DNA of 64,000 nt, taken from NCBI RefSeq assembly GCF_014698145.1, contig NZ_JACJSM010000002.1:1-64000 (forward strand). Direction: 5' to 3'. Below are positions 9,311-18,343 of this stretch, one piece after another (the first letter of the stretch is position 1; every line of letters starts with the position of its first letter). Position numbers and translations under genes: made by a program. This DNA comes from Oscillatoria sp. FACHB-1406 (GTDB taxonomy: Bacteria; Cyanobacteriota; Cyanobacteriia; Cyanobacteriales; Spirulinaceae). The notes beneath the pieces are model-generated. The model made no database searches. It saw only the letters and a program-made list of their open reading frames with translations, and was not told the DNA's origin.

Positions 9311-9599
9311 GATATTTTAGGGTTTGACTCGAGATTGATGGAGGACTGGCGCTGGGCCGTTATGCAGAACTCTGACGAGAGCGCACGGCTTTTGTATCCT
9401 GCTCTATTGCCAAATTATAATTTATGGGCTATGCGATCGCGCCATTTCGCCTCTGAGTCGGTTGTTTGAAAGCGTTTCCGACTTCTAAGTCTCTATTTTA
9501 GAGTCCTGAATCGCCGATTGAACTCTGAAGCGAATATGGGGCGCTTAGTGGCCTTCGTTACTGGACGAGAGAGCGTCACCTTTTTAGGATAGAGGAGAT
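9311..9599. other. Intergenic region with divergent promoters
   Basis: This 289-nt gap separates the TPR-CHAT gene (minus) from the small acidic ORF (plus) and should hold both promoters. It contains one HIP1-like site near 9435. I see no hairpin, RNA gene or mobile remnant. Confidence 0.5.
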
Positions 9600-9818
9600 G
9601 TGGCGCGATCGGAAATCTCGATTATGGCTTGGTTTGAATTTAGGCAACGATTTATTCCCGATTTTGAAAAAACTTACGGACGTTTGCCGACGGAGCAAGA
9701 AATTGTTGATGCGGAGGCGCGTTTTCTGGAGTACGCGCGATCGCAAGGCGCGAATCTAGAGGAGGAAATTTATCCACACCAACCGCCACAAGCTCCAGAA
9801 GATAAGGCTTCAAAATAG
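9600..9818 (+). CDS. Small acidic hypothetical protein
   Basis: The 72-residue frame begins at GTG 9600, with GAGGAG a few bases upstream. An in-frame ATG at 9624 (MAWFEFRQRFIPDFEKTYGR) is the alternative start and keeps the conserved-looking core. The core is an amphipathic Trp/Phe-rich helix followed by LPTEQEIVDAEARFLEYARS. The tail is Pro/Glu-rich. No family recognised. It lies 66 nt upstream of the cyclase on the same strand and may share its transcript. Confidence 0.6.
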   Translation: MARSEISIMAWFEFRQRFIPDFEKTYGRLPTEQEIVDAEARFLEYARSQGANLEEEIYPHQPPQAPEDKASK

Positions 9819-9884
9819 GACTTCATCAGGATTGATTGGGACATTCTACAGCTTTGATTTCGCTCCTTCACTCAATTAACATTG

Positions 9885-11324
9885 ATGTTTTCGTTCCAAC
9901 TCTTATCTTGGCTCCGTCTCTTTCAGGCTCGTTTATCCCAACGCCTCGTCCTCTGGCTTTTTGCCAGCCTCGTTTTTATTGAATTTGTTGTTTTGATTCC
10001 ATCGTATTACTCAGAACAGCGACGACAGCTTCGCAATCTCGAAGACTTATCCTACGCGGCGGTAGATTCAATCATCAGTCTGACCAAGATGGAAGGATTG
10101 ACTTCCAGTCAATTTCCCGATCGCCTTAAAAAGATTCTTGAAGATTCGACCACGATTCGAGGAATTGCAATTTATAAAACGGATGGAACCCTCGATCGCG
10201 TGATTGGAGAAGCCCCTCAATTATTTTTAAGGGATCTGAATCGCTTTCACCAAAAAGTTTATCGGAAAAGTTTTGGCGATCGCTACGATGTAGCGTGGTT
10301 GTCTCAGACGATTCAAGACAAATATATTCTCGTTGTTCGTCTTGATGCTTCGAGAGTGAGAGGAGAATTATCGAATTATCTGCTCAGAATTGCCTTCCTC
10401 GTTCTGGTGATTTCGGGTTTTGTTACCTTTGTGATGATGCTCGTTCTCGGAAGAACGGTGATCGAACCGATTGTGCGCTTGCGACAAGACCTAATTCGGG
10501 CGGGTGAAGCACTCAGCCAAGATAAAACGGGCTGTCAATTTTACTCGCTTTCCGTCCAACGCCGAGATGAAGTTGGGGATGTAATGACGGCGTTTAAGGA
10601 AATGTTTAATCGCGTTTCCTGGGAGATTCAAGAACGGAAACGAGCCGAAGCAGTGTTGCGAGAAGAACAAGAAAAATCGGAACGGTTATTGCTGACAATT
10701 TTACCGCATTCTATCGCTCAGCAGTTAAAAGAAAAACACGGCACAATCGCAAATCGCTTTTCAAATGTCACGATCTTATTTGCTGATATTGTTGGCTTTA
10801 CGCCTCTGTCTTCTTCCTTGTCACCAGAAGAATTGGTGGAGTTATTAAATCAGATTTTTTCGAGTTTCGATTGCTTGACAGAGCAGTACAATATTGAGAA
10901 AATAAAAACGATTGGCGATAGTTATATGGTAGCGGCGGGTTTGCCTTTGCCGAGAGAAGACCACGCGGACGCGATCGCAGAAATGGCCCTCGGTATGCAA
11001 GCAATCGTTCAACAATTTCCGAGCTTATTGGGAACCCAACTTCAAATCCGCATCGGGATTAATACTGGAACCGTTGTAGCGGGCGTAATCGGCACAAAAA
11101 AGTTTATTTACGATTTGTGGGGGGATGCCGTAAACATCGCCAGTCGTATGGAATCTCACGGACTCCCCGGCTCTATTCAAGTGAGCGAACAAACGTATCA
11201 ATTACTGCGCGATCGCTACCAATTTCAAGAGCGTGGAGAACTAGAAATTAAGGGTAAAGGAATGATGCGAACCTATATTTTATTGGGAAATAAAGAAGAA
11301 AACTTAGCGGAAAAAACCATATAA
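9885..11324 (+). CDS. Class III adenylate/guanylate cyclase with membrane sensor and HAMP
   Basis: It makes a cyclic nucleotide from NTP. Layout of the 479 residues: TM1 (about 17-40), periplasmic sensor (about 41-160), TM2 (about 163-185), HAMP (about 186-250), short coiled coil, and cyclase domain (about 285-470). Metal-binding Asp residues are in FADIVGFT and TIGDSYM. EKIKTIGD has the Lys and YDLWGDAVN the Asp typical of ATP selectivity, and NIASRME supplies the transition-state Asn and Arg, so adenylate cyclase is more likely. The ATG at 9885 was chosen over the TTG at 9882. The 3' end overlaps the convergent CPBP gene by 21 nt. Confidence 0.93.
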   Translation: MFSFQLLSWLRLFQARLSQRLVLWLFASLVFIEFVVLIPSYYSEQRRQLRNLEDLSYAAVDSIISLTKMEGLTSSQFPDRLKKILEDSTTIRGIAIYKTDGTLDRVIGEAPQLFLRDLNRFHQKVYRKSFGDRYDVAWLSQTIQDKYILVVRLDASRVRGELSNYLLRIAFLVLVISGFVTFVMMLVLGRTVIEPIVRLRQDLIRAGEALSQDKTGCQFYSLSVQRRDEVGDVMTAFKEMFNRVSWEIQERKRAEAVLREEQEKSERLLLTILPHSIAQQLKEKHGTIANRFSNVTILFADIVGFTPLSSSLSPEELVELLNQIFSSFDCLTEQYNIEKIKTIGDSYMVAAGLPLPREDHADAIAEMALGMQAIVQQFPSLLGTQLQIRIGINTGTVVAGVIGTKKFIYDLWGDAVNIASRMESHGLPGSIQVSEQTYQLLRDRYQFQERGELEIKGKGMMRTYILLGNKEENLAEKTI

Positions 11325-11987
11325 TAGCTGCCAGCCAACGAGCGCGATCGCTAAATCTGCTAAGATATGACTAATCGTACTCGCCCAGAGCGAATGAGAC
11401 TTAAAATAGCACCACGACCAAATCGCTCCCGCTCCAAAAACACCCAGAGAACCTAACACAACGACCGGCAAGGCAAAATAACGAGCTAAGCCAATAACGT
11501 GATGTAAAGTAAACAGCAGCGCGCTCAATAAAATTGCACCTTGAAGTTGCAATAACCGCTCGCATTGACGACCGACAAACCAGCGCCAAACATACTCTTC
11601 GATCGGCGCATTAATAAAGCTAAAATAAGCAGCACCCGCCAAATAGACTTGCGGACTGCTAACGCCAACTTGCTGCGCTCGATCTCGAACATAAACTGGA
11701 TCGATTAAATCTTGACCGACTGCAATATAGATTCCCCAAATAGTTGCAAACATAGCCAGTCCTAGCACCGTTCCGAGTAAAACTTCCCCCATACGAGGCA
11801 GACTCAGTTTAAATTCACCTTTCTCGACGCGAAGAAACCAAACTGCGGGTAAGACGAATAGCCAAAGTTTTGACAGCGAAAAAATAGCTTGTCCCAAAGT
11901 TCCCGGCGCAATCCATAAGGCCATTGCTACGCCGAAGCTGGCAACCGGAACGATAAGAAGTAAGGCAAGAATTGCTTGTTTTCGCAT
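11304..11987 (-). CDS. CPBP-family intramembrane glutamic protease (CAAX protease/Abi type)
   Basis: The 227-residue, largely hydrophobic protein has about six membrane segments. The family motifs are present: IEEYVWRWF (the EExxxR box), FTLHH and the late SHILAD His. CPBP members cleave peptide bonds within membranes; prokaryotic roles include bacteriocin self-immunity and processing of membrane proteins. The substrate is unknown. The gene converges with and overlaps the cyclase end. No operon partner on its side. Confidence 0.85.
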   Translation of the reverse strand: MRKQAILALLLIVPVASFGVAMALWIAPGTLGQAIFSLSKLWLFVLPAVWFLRVEKGEFKLSLPRMGEVLLGTVLGLAMFATIWGIYIAVGQDLIDPVYVRDRAQQVGVSSPQVYLAGAAYFSFINAPIEEYVWRWFVGRQCERLLQLQGAILLSALLFTLHHVIGLARYFALPVVVLGSLGVFGAGAIWSWCYFKSHSLWASTISHILADLAIALVGWQLLYGFFR

Positions 11988-12137
11988 CTCAAAATTATCC
12001 TTTTGTGAAGAGAGGCGAGCAGAAAAAAATAACTTTTCGTGTTAATATCAAATTTAAATAAAGGTGCATAGAATTTTCGTGTTCAAGTATCCTTTTAGTA
12101 CCGTCCGTACTAACGCAGTGTTAGTTGGTTGTTACTT

Positions 12138-12655
12138 CTACAAACTGCATAGCCAACGAGAAATCGATGCAATTTGGTTTTCTTCATTTAAGTTGGCAGC
12201 ATTACTGAGCGACCCGCTTTCTAATTGCTCCCAAATTTCACCAGCCATCCTTTTTTGAATTGCCGACCCTAACGCATCGAACCACCAAGCGTATCGCCGC
12301 GAGTCAATAGAAATCTAAAAACTAATTCCTCTACAAAATTTGCACCTGCTGGCTCAAGAAAGTTTTTAATTAAACCGTTAATCGCGTCAACTTTATCCTG
12401 CGGCATCAAGTGAGCGAGAGATTTGTCAGATAATCCTGCCGCAGTCAACAATCCCATCTCGATACCCTGAATACTTAGCAAGTCAGCAGGAATTCTAACT
12501 TGATTTACCGCCTCTTTCAGTGCCTTTGCTTCTGCCACATAAGGGGTAGCCCGTCGGTTCTTTTCAAGTGCAAGCGCCACGAAGCCCGCACGAGTTGCTT
12601 CATAAGTTGTTACAAGCTCCTTACTAGACTGAAGATAGTTACGATAAGCAGTCAT
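12138..12655 (-). pseudogene. AvaI-like type II restriction endonuclease, internally deleted
   Basis: From 12655 the minus strand encodes 128 residues ([20 protein letters not shown] ... [19 protein letters not shown], then TAG) that closely resemble the N terminus of AvaI/BsoBI nucleases (about 315 residues). Past the stop, in another frame, the DNA reads [19 protein letters not shown] ... SRWLCSL and stops at 12138. This matches the AvaI C terminus. The roughly 150 residues between them, which carry the catalytic centre, are missing, and the junction is also frameshifted by a few bases. The nuclease is therefore inactive. The comparison with AvaI is from memory. Confidence 0.85.
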
Positions 12656-12664
12656 AAGATATAG

Positions 12665-14098
12665 TTACTGTTTTCTCCATACATAAACACATTTTCGCAA
12701 GGGATCGCGCCCATGATTTCCCATTTGCTGGCTACTGTTACCCTTATCACCCGGTAAAACGAGAATATTTTCAACTATGAAACCGAGTTTCTCCGCAAAG
12801 TCCGAGAGTATCGTATCTACTGAAATACTTACGCCAGAATAACGCACATTGTCATTGACCATAAACAACAATGCTCCAGGTTTGAGTATGCGGGAACATT
12901 CTTGTATAACGCAAGCCATTTCGTAAAAATAACCTCTTACCATTCGGGGTATTCCGTTATTATTTAATACACCCTGAAGTTTCCGATCGCCCAAATAGCG
13001 CAAAATGGATTGTAATAGAGTCTGTGTATTTGCAGTCTCTAGAGCCAAATTCCAATTTGGATTAATAGTCAACAAGTCTTTTGAGCGATTTTCGACTGTG
13101 CAGCTTAACATTTCCTGTCGTAGATCGATTAGCCCCTTTTCAGAAACATTTAATAATGCAAGTTCTAATGCATAAGTGCGAGTGTAGTCATATCGATTGC
13201 AATAGGGTGGAGATGTGATAACAGCATCATAAATTGCATCAGGCAAAGTCGGTAGCAAGCTGAGACAAGAACCTTTAAAAAGTTTGACTTTACCGGGTGG
13301 CATCTTAACCGAAAAAAGTTCTACCTGATGTATGGGAGGTTCAAGATCGTTGATGATTTCTTCGATCTTACTGGCGATCGCATAATCAAAATCTAAAATA
13401 TCACCTTTGTTAAAAGGCTTCTTTCCTTGCCCACGGCCAGAACGATGATCCCAACGGAGATATTGCCCATCTTTGCGAGTGTAGCTTATAGACTCTAAAA
13501 TGCATAGTAAAGCAAAGCGCAGAACTTTTTGTACTCTTTCATTTTCTTGATAACAAGCTTCTAGGTATTGCTCAATTGCTTTTTTGGTTTCTTGAGAATA
13601 GGCTCCTTTTGTAATCTTAAACTCGGTCAAACAAAACTTTTGATTAACCTGCTTCCAGATTTGAGATCTCAACCAAGTTTTGAGACGTTCTAAGTCTTCA
13701 AATGTCAATTCAGTATCGATAATCTTCTTTGTTTCAATGATCTGTTGACCAATAGGTAACAACTCAATACCATCAGTATCCAATCCTAAATCACTAGCAG
13801 CAAACAAAGCCGTTCCGCTGCCTGCAAAAGGATCTAGTATCTTGCCCTGATTAAGTCCATACTTTTGCAGTAAAAGCTCAACAAGAGAGGCAGAAAAGGC
13901 TTCTTTATATTTGTACCATCGGTATATAGGTCTTGTTTTGTTAGCTTGAAAACTTACTAAAAGTCTAGTAAGTGCAGGCTGAACAAAAAACTTGGCTTGA
14001 AAATGATGCTGTAATTGTTTGTCAAGGTTATCAATTTCCCTAAGAGTATTATTTTGCACTTCAGGGTCGATATTGGAAACGCTTGACAGATTTGTCAC
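12665..14098 (-). CDS. DNA methyltransferase of an AvaI-like system, probably N4-cytosine specific
   Basis: The 477-residue protein has the AdoMet-binding motif DPFAGSGT (residues 89-96) and the catalytic TSPPY (295-299). TSPPY is typical of N4-cytosine methyltransferases and separated from motif I by about 200 residues. A late FMVNDNVRY fits motif VI-like structure. It lies 9 nt upstream of the AvaI-like nuclease remnant on the same strand, the M-then-R order of that system. By association it should modify CYCGRG. It appears complete, so it is now a solitary methyltransferase. Codon use is more AT-rich than in neighbouring genes, consistent with mobility. Confidence 0.85.
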   Translation of the reverse strand: MTNLSSVSNIDPEVQNNTLREIDNLDKQLQHHFQAKFFVQPALTRLLVSFQANKTRPIYRWYKYKEAFSASLVELLLQKYGLNQGKILDPFAGSGTALFAASDLGLDTDGIELLPIGQQIIETKKIIDTELTFEDLERLKTWLRSQIWKQVNQKFCLTEFKITKGAYSQETKKAIEQYLEACYQENERVQKVLRFALLCILESISYTRKDGQYLRWDHRSGRGQGKKPFNKGDILDFDYAIASKIEEIINDLEPPIHQVELFSVKMPPGKVKLFKGSCLSLLPTLPDAIYDAVITSPPYCNRYDYTRTYALELALLNVSEKGLIDLRQEMLSCTVENRSKDLLTINPNWNLALETANTQTLLQSILRYLGDRKLQGVLNNNGIPRMVRGYFYEMACVIQECSRILKPGALLFMVNDNVRYSGVSISVDTILSDFAEKLGFIVENILVLPGDKGNSSQQMGNHGRDPLRKCVYVWRKQ

Positions 14099-14319
14099 AA
14101 GTATTAGTCCCTACGAAATACGAATCTGCTTATTATATCAGTGCCTTCAGTCTAAAATGCTAATCGAGTAAGCTAGCGATGTTTTTCGTCTGAAACCTTG
14201 AAACGATTATAGCTGACAAGATTTGAAAATTCTCCTTACCAATACTGAAGCCCTGTTGACGATAAAATTCTTTAAAGAACCGATCGCCAGAACCGTATTT
14301 AAGATACTGCTACAACTTG

Positions 14320-14694
14320 CTAGAGTTGAATATTATTTTGCTGCATATAACTCAGCAGCCAATTCGCCATCGTCGCGCGGCGGGTTTGTCGCGGTCCGAA
14401 TTCGCCAACTTTATAACCTTTAAATCCCAATGTTTCTTTAAGTAACTGTTTATTTTCTGGGGGGATGGAGCGCGTTAATTTAACGGTGGGGGGACGATTT
14501 TCGATGAAATCCGGTGGTTCGGGATAGTCGGCGCGCCAATCGTCGGGAACGGCGCTGTTGTCCCAAGTTTGCGTTTGTGGGTCGTAGCGATAGCCTAAAT
14601 AGTGCCAAACGAGTTGGTTGACGGTTGCATCTTCAATGGTCTCGTTGAGAATCGCCCAGAGGGTGTCGCGGTTGAGGGGAGGTAAATTAGACAT
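14320..14694 (-). CDS. DUF1823 family protein
   Basis: The 124-residue soluble protein matches my recollection of the cyanobacterial DUF1823 family along its whole length: LPPLNRDTLWAIL, NQLVWHYLGYRYD, then KLTRSIPPENKQLLKE and FGPRQTRRATMANWLL. Function is unknown; the family is conserved in cyanobacteria and plastid lineages. It is a single gene, upstream of which lies a perfect inverted repeat (14739-14766). Confidence 0.88.
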   Translation of the reverse strand: MSNLPPLNRDTLWAILNETIEDATVNQLVWHYLGYRYDPQTQTWDNSAVPDDWRADYPEPPDFIENRPPTVKLTRSIPPENKQLLKETLGFKGYKVGEFGPRQTRRATMANWLLSYMQQNNIQL

Positions 14695-15451
14695 GGGGTT
14701 TGAGACTAGGTTGCGCCGAGCGTACCGCCCTTAAAGGGACTCCCTCCCTTGGGGAAGGGAGGGAGTGGGGGTGAGACTGGGGATTGGGGATCCAGTCACC
14801 TGATTATTAGTTTGACATACCCTCGCTCAAAATTTCAATCAATTTTGGCAGGGTCTCACTCGGAGAAATTTTGTTGGCTCGCTTTTGGGGATCGCCGGAA
14901 AATTTGGAAAATTTGTGGTTTTAATTGTGCGCCAGCCATCGATTTTGTGCTAATCTATTAGTTAAGATTATAAAAATTTCCAGCGTTTGTTGGGGCGAAC
15001 TTTGGCAAGGTAGAGAGTGACCTGCAAGGTTGGTCTGGAATGGTTTCCGCGCTCATTCGATTGATTCAAGCAATCTTTCGGAGCGGCGCAGTTTTCTCGT
15101 ACCGGCATAATTAATCTCCGAGCAATAACGGCTTTCGAGTCGGTTGCTCTGGGTTCTGATGAAGGGTAATGCCTTTGCAGGTGTTTAAAGTACGAGTTTG
15201 TCAGCAACAACGCTATAGGATTCTGTCGGGTGATAGATTGCGACAGAGGGAGAATGAGGGGCAGAAAGCTTTGTTAAAGGCGAGCTTATCTATCTCGAAT
15301 TTAATTTCTCTTGTCGTCACCCCCAGAAATATGCGCCAAACCCATTAGCGTTTTAAAGATTGCTAATGCGATTGGTCTTAGCTCGCAATGCTTCGATTGA
15401 TTTTGGGAATTCACTTTCCACTCCTCGCCCACCTTACTGATTATTAGAGAG
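14695..15451. other. 757-nt intergenic region
   Basis: The gap lies between DUF1823 (minus) and a 38-codon membrane protein (plus). It contains the inverted repeat at 14739-14766 and otherwise AT-rich sequence with several short, unconvincing frames. I see no tRNA, no CRISPR-like array and no transposase remnant. The promoter of the small membrane protein should be within the last 150 nt. Confidence 0.5.
14739..14766. repeat. Perfect 12-bp inverted repeat (ACTCCCTCCCTT)
   Basis: Arms ACTCCCTCCCTT and AAGGGAGGGAGT flank a GGGG loop. The C-rich/G-rich composition, followed by GGGGGTGAG, resembles the inner hairpin of the miniature element at 27376-27602, so it may be a remnant of a related repeat rather than a terminator. 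Confidence 0.7.
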
Positions 15452-15568
15452 ATGCCTATTGTTATTTTGCTCTTGGCGGCTGCCGTTTACCTAAGTACGG
15501 TTTATATCGTTCTGGCTTTGGCTCAGCGCAATGCGAAGGCGACAGAACCGTCGCGTCCCCTGCGCTAA
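15452..15568 (+). CDS. 38-residue single-span membrane protein
   Basis: The frame ATG 15452 to TAA 15566-15568 encodes a hydrophobic helix (PIVILLLAAAVYLSTVYIVLA) followed by a short basic tail ending PSRPLR. Size and shape fit the small subunits of cyanobacterial photosynthetic or NDH-1 complexes, but I cannot assign one with confidence. A purine-rich GAGAG precedes the ATG. A strong 11-bp hairpin follows 43 nt after the stop. Confidence 0.6.
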   Translation: MPIVILLLAAAVYLSTVYIVLALAQRNAKATEPSRPLR

Positions 15569-15611
15569 TTGTTATTATTGGTATTGAAATTGCGTTTCTG
15601 GCTCGGTCTTT

Positions 15612-15655
15612 AGAGAGCTAGTTGACGGCTTGCTCTTGCATTGGACTAGCTCTCT
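15612..15655 (+). terminator. Hairpin downstream of the small membrane protein
   Basis: Arms AGAGAGCTAGT (15612-15622) and ACTAGCTCTCT (15645-15655) pair perfectly over 11 bp with a 22-nt loop. No clear U-tract follows, so it may be an mRNA-stabilising hairpin or an end shared with the convergent murI rather than a classical intrinsic terminator. Confidence 0.5.
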
Positions 15656-15709
15656 GGGGTTTGAACCCGATGTTGCGTCTAGCAACTCGGTTTTACTAGG
15701 GTGGGGATT

Positions 15710-16522
15710 TTAAGTAGCGGGAACGGAGGCGAGTTGAATTTGCTCGACTTCCGGTAAGCGCCCGAGCCATTGCTGGGAAAGGGAAGCAAAGTCTTGCGGG
15801 CAACCGCTCGTATAAAACTGCGTGGGGAGTGCCGTTTTGAGGTGCTTGAGGCCCATTAATTCTAATTCGCGATCGATCGCGCGAACGAGCCATTGCGCCG
15901 GATCCACTAAGCGAACCGATCGCGGTAGCAATTTCTTCAGCACGGGTTCTAGATGGGGATAGTGCGTGCAACCGTAAATCAAGGTGTCAATTTGGCGATC
16001 GAGCAATGGTTGGAGGTACTGGCGCGCCACTTGTTGGGTATAAGGATCGCGGATGCGGTTGCTTTCAATTAAGGGGACGAACTCCGGACAGCCCACCTCC
16101 CAAACGCGCGCTTCGGGATTGGCTTCAAGAATCGCTTGTTGGTAGGCGTGACTGGCGGCGGTAGCGGGGGTGGCAATCACGCCGATGCGCCGTCCGGTTC
16201 GCACGGCCGCGCGCGCGCCCGGTAAGATAATGCCTAAGATAGGAAAGTCAAACTCTTGGCGCACGGCTTCTAAGGCTAGGGCGGAACTGGTATTACAGGC
16301 CATGATGACCATTTTGACCTCTCGCTCGCGCATCCAATGCAGGATTTCCCGCACAAACTGCAAAATTTCTTCTGCCGATCGCGTACCGTAAGGTAGGCGC
16401 GCAGTATCGGCAAAATAAAGAATCGATTCCTCGGGAAGTTGTCGGTTGAGTTCTCGGAGAACCGTCAGCCCCCCCACACCACTATCAAATACGCCAATCG
16501 GTCTGCGTTGGATTTCCTGCAT
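15710..16522 (-). CDS. murI: Glutamate racemase
   Basis: It converts L-glutamate to D-glutamate for peptidoglycan. Of 270 residues, GVFDSGVGGLTV opens the protein. The two catalytic cysteines are Cys76 in ACNTSSA and Cys185 in YGCTHYP. Length is normal. The cell-wall amidase gene lies 65 nt upstream on the same strand, a pairing common in cyanobacteria, so both are probably one peptidoglycan operon. Confidence 0.95.
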   Translation of the reverse strand: MQEIQRRPIGVFDSGVGGLTVLRELNRQLPEESILYFADTARLPYGTRSAEEILQFVREILHWMREREVKMVIMACNTSSALALEAVRQEFDFPILGIILPGARAAVRTGRRIGVIATPATAASHAYQQAILEANPEARVWEVGCPEFVPLIESNRIRDPYTQQVARQYLQPLLDRQIDTLIYGCTHYPHLEPVLKKLLPRSVRLVDPAQWLVRAIDRELELMGLKHLKTALPTQFYTSGCPQDFASLSQQWLGRLPEVEQIQLASVPAT

Positions 16523-16587
16523 TAATTTAGTTTCTTATCGAGAGTTTAAGCATTGCAACGAATTCTAAACTGTTGTTGGGAAGACCG

Positions 16588-18027
16588 CTAGCGTAGATTC
16601 CGTTGAACATACTCGAGAACGCCGCGCGCGATCGCGGTTGCCAATTGGCGGCGATGTTCGGGCTTCCTCAAATTCGATGAATCCTCAGAACCCGTAACGA
16701 AACCAATTTCCACCAAAACGGCGGGCATTTCTGAATTTCTCAGCACGTAGAAGCGGGCTTGGCGAACCGAGCGATCGCGAATATCCACCGTATCTAAAAC
16801 ATTGCGGTGAATGATGCTAGCTAACTGCGAGCCATTGGAAAAATAATACGTTTCCAAACCGCTCACCTCGGGACGATTATCGACCGAATTGGCGTGAATG
16901 CTGACAAATAAATCGGCTCGCAAGCGGTTCGCCAGAGCCGTGCGCCCCTGCAAGCTGATAAAGCGATCGTCATCGCGCGTCATCGTGACATTAATCCCCT
17001 GCTGCTCCAGCAACTTCGCCACTTGCTGGGAGACATCGAGAACCACTTCCTTTTCTTGCAAACCGCCCAAACCGATCGCGCCGTAATCCTCGCCCCCGTG
17101 TCCCGGATCCACCACCACGCGCAAACGGCTGTTAGGGATAGATGGGAGACTGTCGGGGTTCGTTTGTCGGGGCGGGAGGGGAGTTGTGCGATCCGGGGGG
17201 GAAACTGGGACAGCCGTACTGGTTCTAATCGCGAGGTCGATATTCAACAGCGAACCGCGCTGGTCGATACTGCCGATTTGAAAAGTGGGAGACGGTTTGA
17301 GCAATAAAACCACCGTTTGGGCATCCTGCTGGCGCACCCGCAGTTCGGCAATCGGGCTATCCGGCTTTAATTGCGGCCCTTGGAGGCGTTCTGCGAGGCG
17401 GGCGTTGGGGATAGTGAGTTCGTAGAGTCCGGCGCTATCGTTCCAACGGCTAGAAATGGCGAGGGGTCGATTTCCCCGCACCACCAAACGACGATTGACC
17501 AAATCGATCGCCTCAACGGTTGCCGCGCGATCGCTCGCTACCGGCGGAGGAACGTTCGTGGGGGGCGGCAGAGGAGGCAGGGAAGGAACCGTCGAAACCG
17601 GCGGTTGCGTCGGTCGCGACTGGGAACCAATCTGTTCCGGATTCGGGAGGGAAACCGTCCAATTGGTCGGCGAAACCCCTCGGAATTGAATCTTATCGGG
17701 GTTCATCGTGTAACCCGGAGCCAGTTCGACGACAATGCGCGTGGTGCGATCGTCAAATTGACCGACGCGCACGCCGCGAACCGTACCGCGAAAAGATTGA
17801 TTGACTGTCTCTCGCCCCAAATCGATTCCAGGCAGATCGATAATTAGGCGCGTGGGGTTAGAAATAAGTTGAGCCGTCGGTTGTACGCCAACGTCCGTTG
17901 TGAAGAGCAATTGGTTTTGATTGGGATCGAAACGCCAAAATAATAACCTGGCCGCTTCTGCGGGCAAGGCACACAGCACAACGCTCAACCAACTCAAAAG
18001 CAACAAGTAAAATCTCAAGGTTTTCAT
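16588..18027 (-). CDS. amiC: N-acetylmuramoyl-L-alanine amidase with AMIN domain
   Basis: It cleaves the MurNAc-L-Ala bond of peptidoglycan in the periplasm; cyanobacterial relatives act in cell separation and in making septal nanopores. The 479-residue protein has a signal peptide (about 1-25), an AMIN domain (about 26-125), a Pro-rich linker, a second AMIN-like region (about 160-265) and Amidase_3 (about 305-475). Zinc and catalytic residues are visible in DPGHGGEDYGA, KEVVLD, SIHANS and LVEIGFVTG. It is probably transcribed with murI downstream. Confidence 0.93.
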   Translation of the reverse strand: MKTLRFYLLLLSWLSVVLCALPAEAARLLFWRFDPNQNQLLFTTDVGVQPTAQLISNPTRLIIDLPGIDLGRETVNQSFRGTVRGVRVGQFDDRTTRIVVELAPGYTMNPDKIQFRGVSPTNWTVSLPNPEQIGSQSRPTQPPVSTVPSLPPLPPPTNVPPPVASDRAATVEAIDLVNRRLVVRGNRPLAISSRWNDSAGLYELTIPNARLAERLQGPQLKPDSPIAELRVRQQDAQTVVLLLKPSPTFQIGSIDQRGSLLNIDLAIRTSTAVPVSPPDRTTPLPPRQTNPDSLPSIPNSRLRVVVDPGHGGEDYGAIGLGGLQEKEVVLDVSQQVAKLLEQQGINVTMTRDDDRFISLQGRTALANRLRADLFVSIHANSVDNRPEVSGLETYYFSNGSQLASIIHRNVLDTVDIRDRSVRQARFYVLRNSEMPAVLVEIGFVTGSEDSSNLRKPEHRRQLATAIARGVLEYVQRNLR

Positions 18028-18343
18028 TCCTCGAAAGGTGGGGGTTAAAGGACTGGAGATTCGAGACGCGCTACTGTCGCGAGCGATAGGTGCGAACCTC
18101 CGAGTATAGCTTTACGGAATTCAACATTCAAAATTAACAATGCCGTTCCAGGGTAGTCATTGTAACGATTTTGAACGGTCAATTGATTTCCGTACTGCTC
18201 GGGCAATATGTGTTGTCTTCGTTGAAAAATACCACGACCCGGACAAAATTGTTGATGGGAAGATAGTACCAACAAGTGGCAGTGAATGACGGCAGTGGAA
18301 ACTTGAAAGTTGCCGAAACCGCCGTCTTGGTTGGAGATTAACG
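18028..18343. other. Intergenic region
   Basis: This 316-nt gap lies between the amidase and antiporter genes, both on the minus strand. It should hold the amidase promoter and the antiporter 3' end. Short frames here overlap each other and show no protein-like pattern. No RNA gene seen. Confidence 0.45.

Noticed and set aside
12064-12258. 64-codon plus-strand frame
   Set aside because: It overlaps the nuclease remnant on the opposite strand, whose C-terminal peptide is recognisable; the plus-strand product has no protein-like features.
15656-15672. GGGGTTTGAACCC as a possible tRNA T-arm
   Set aside because: No matching acceptor stem, anticodon arm or D-arm is found around it.
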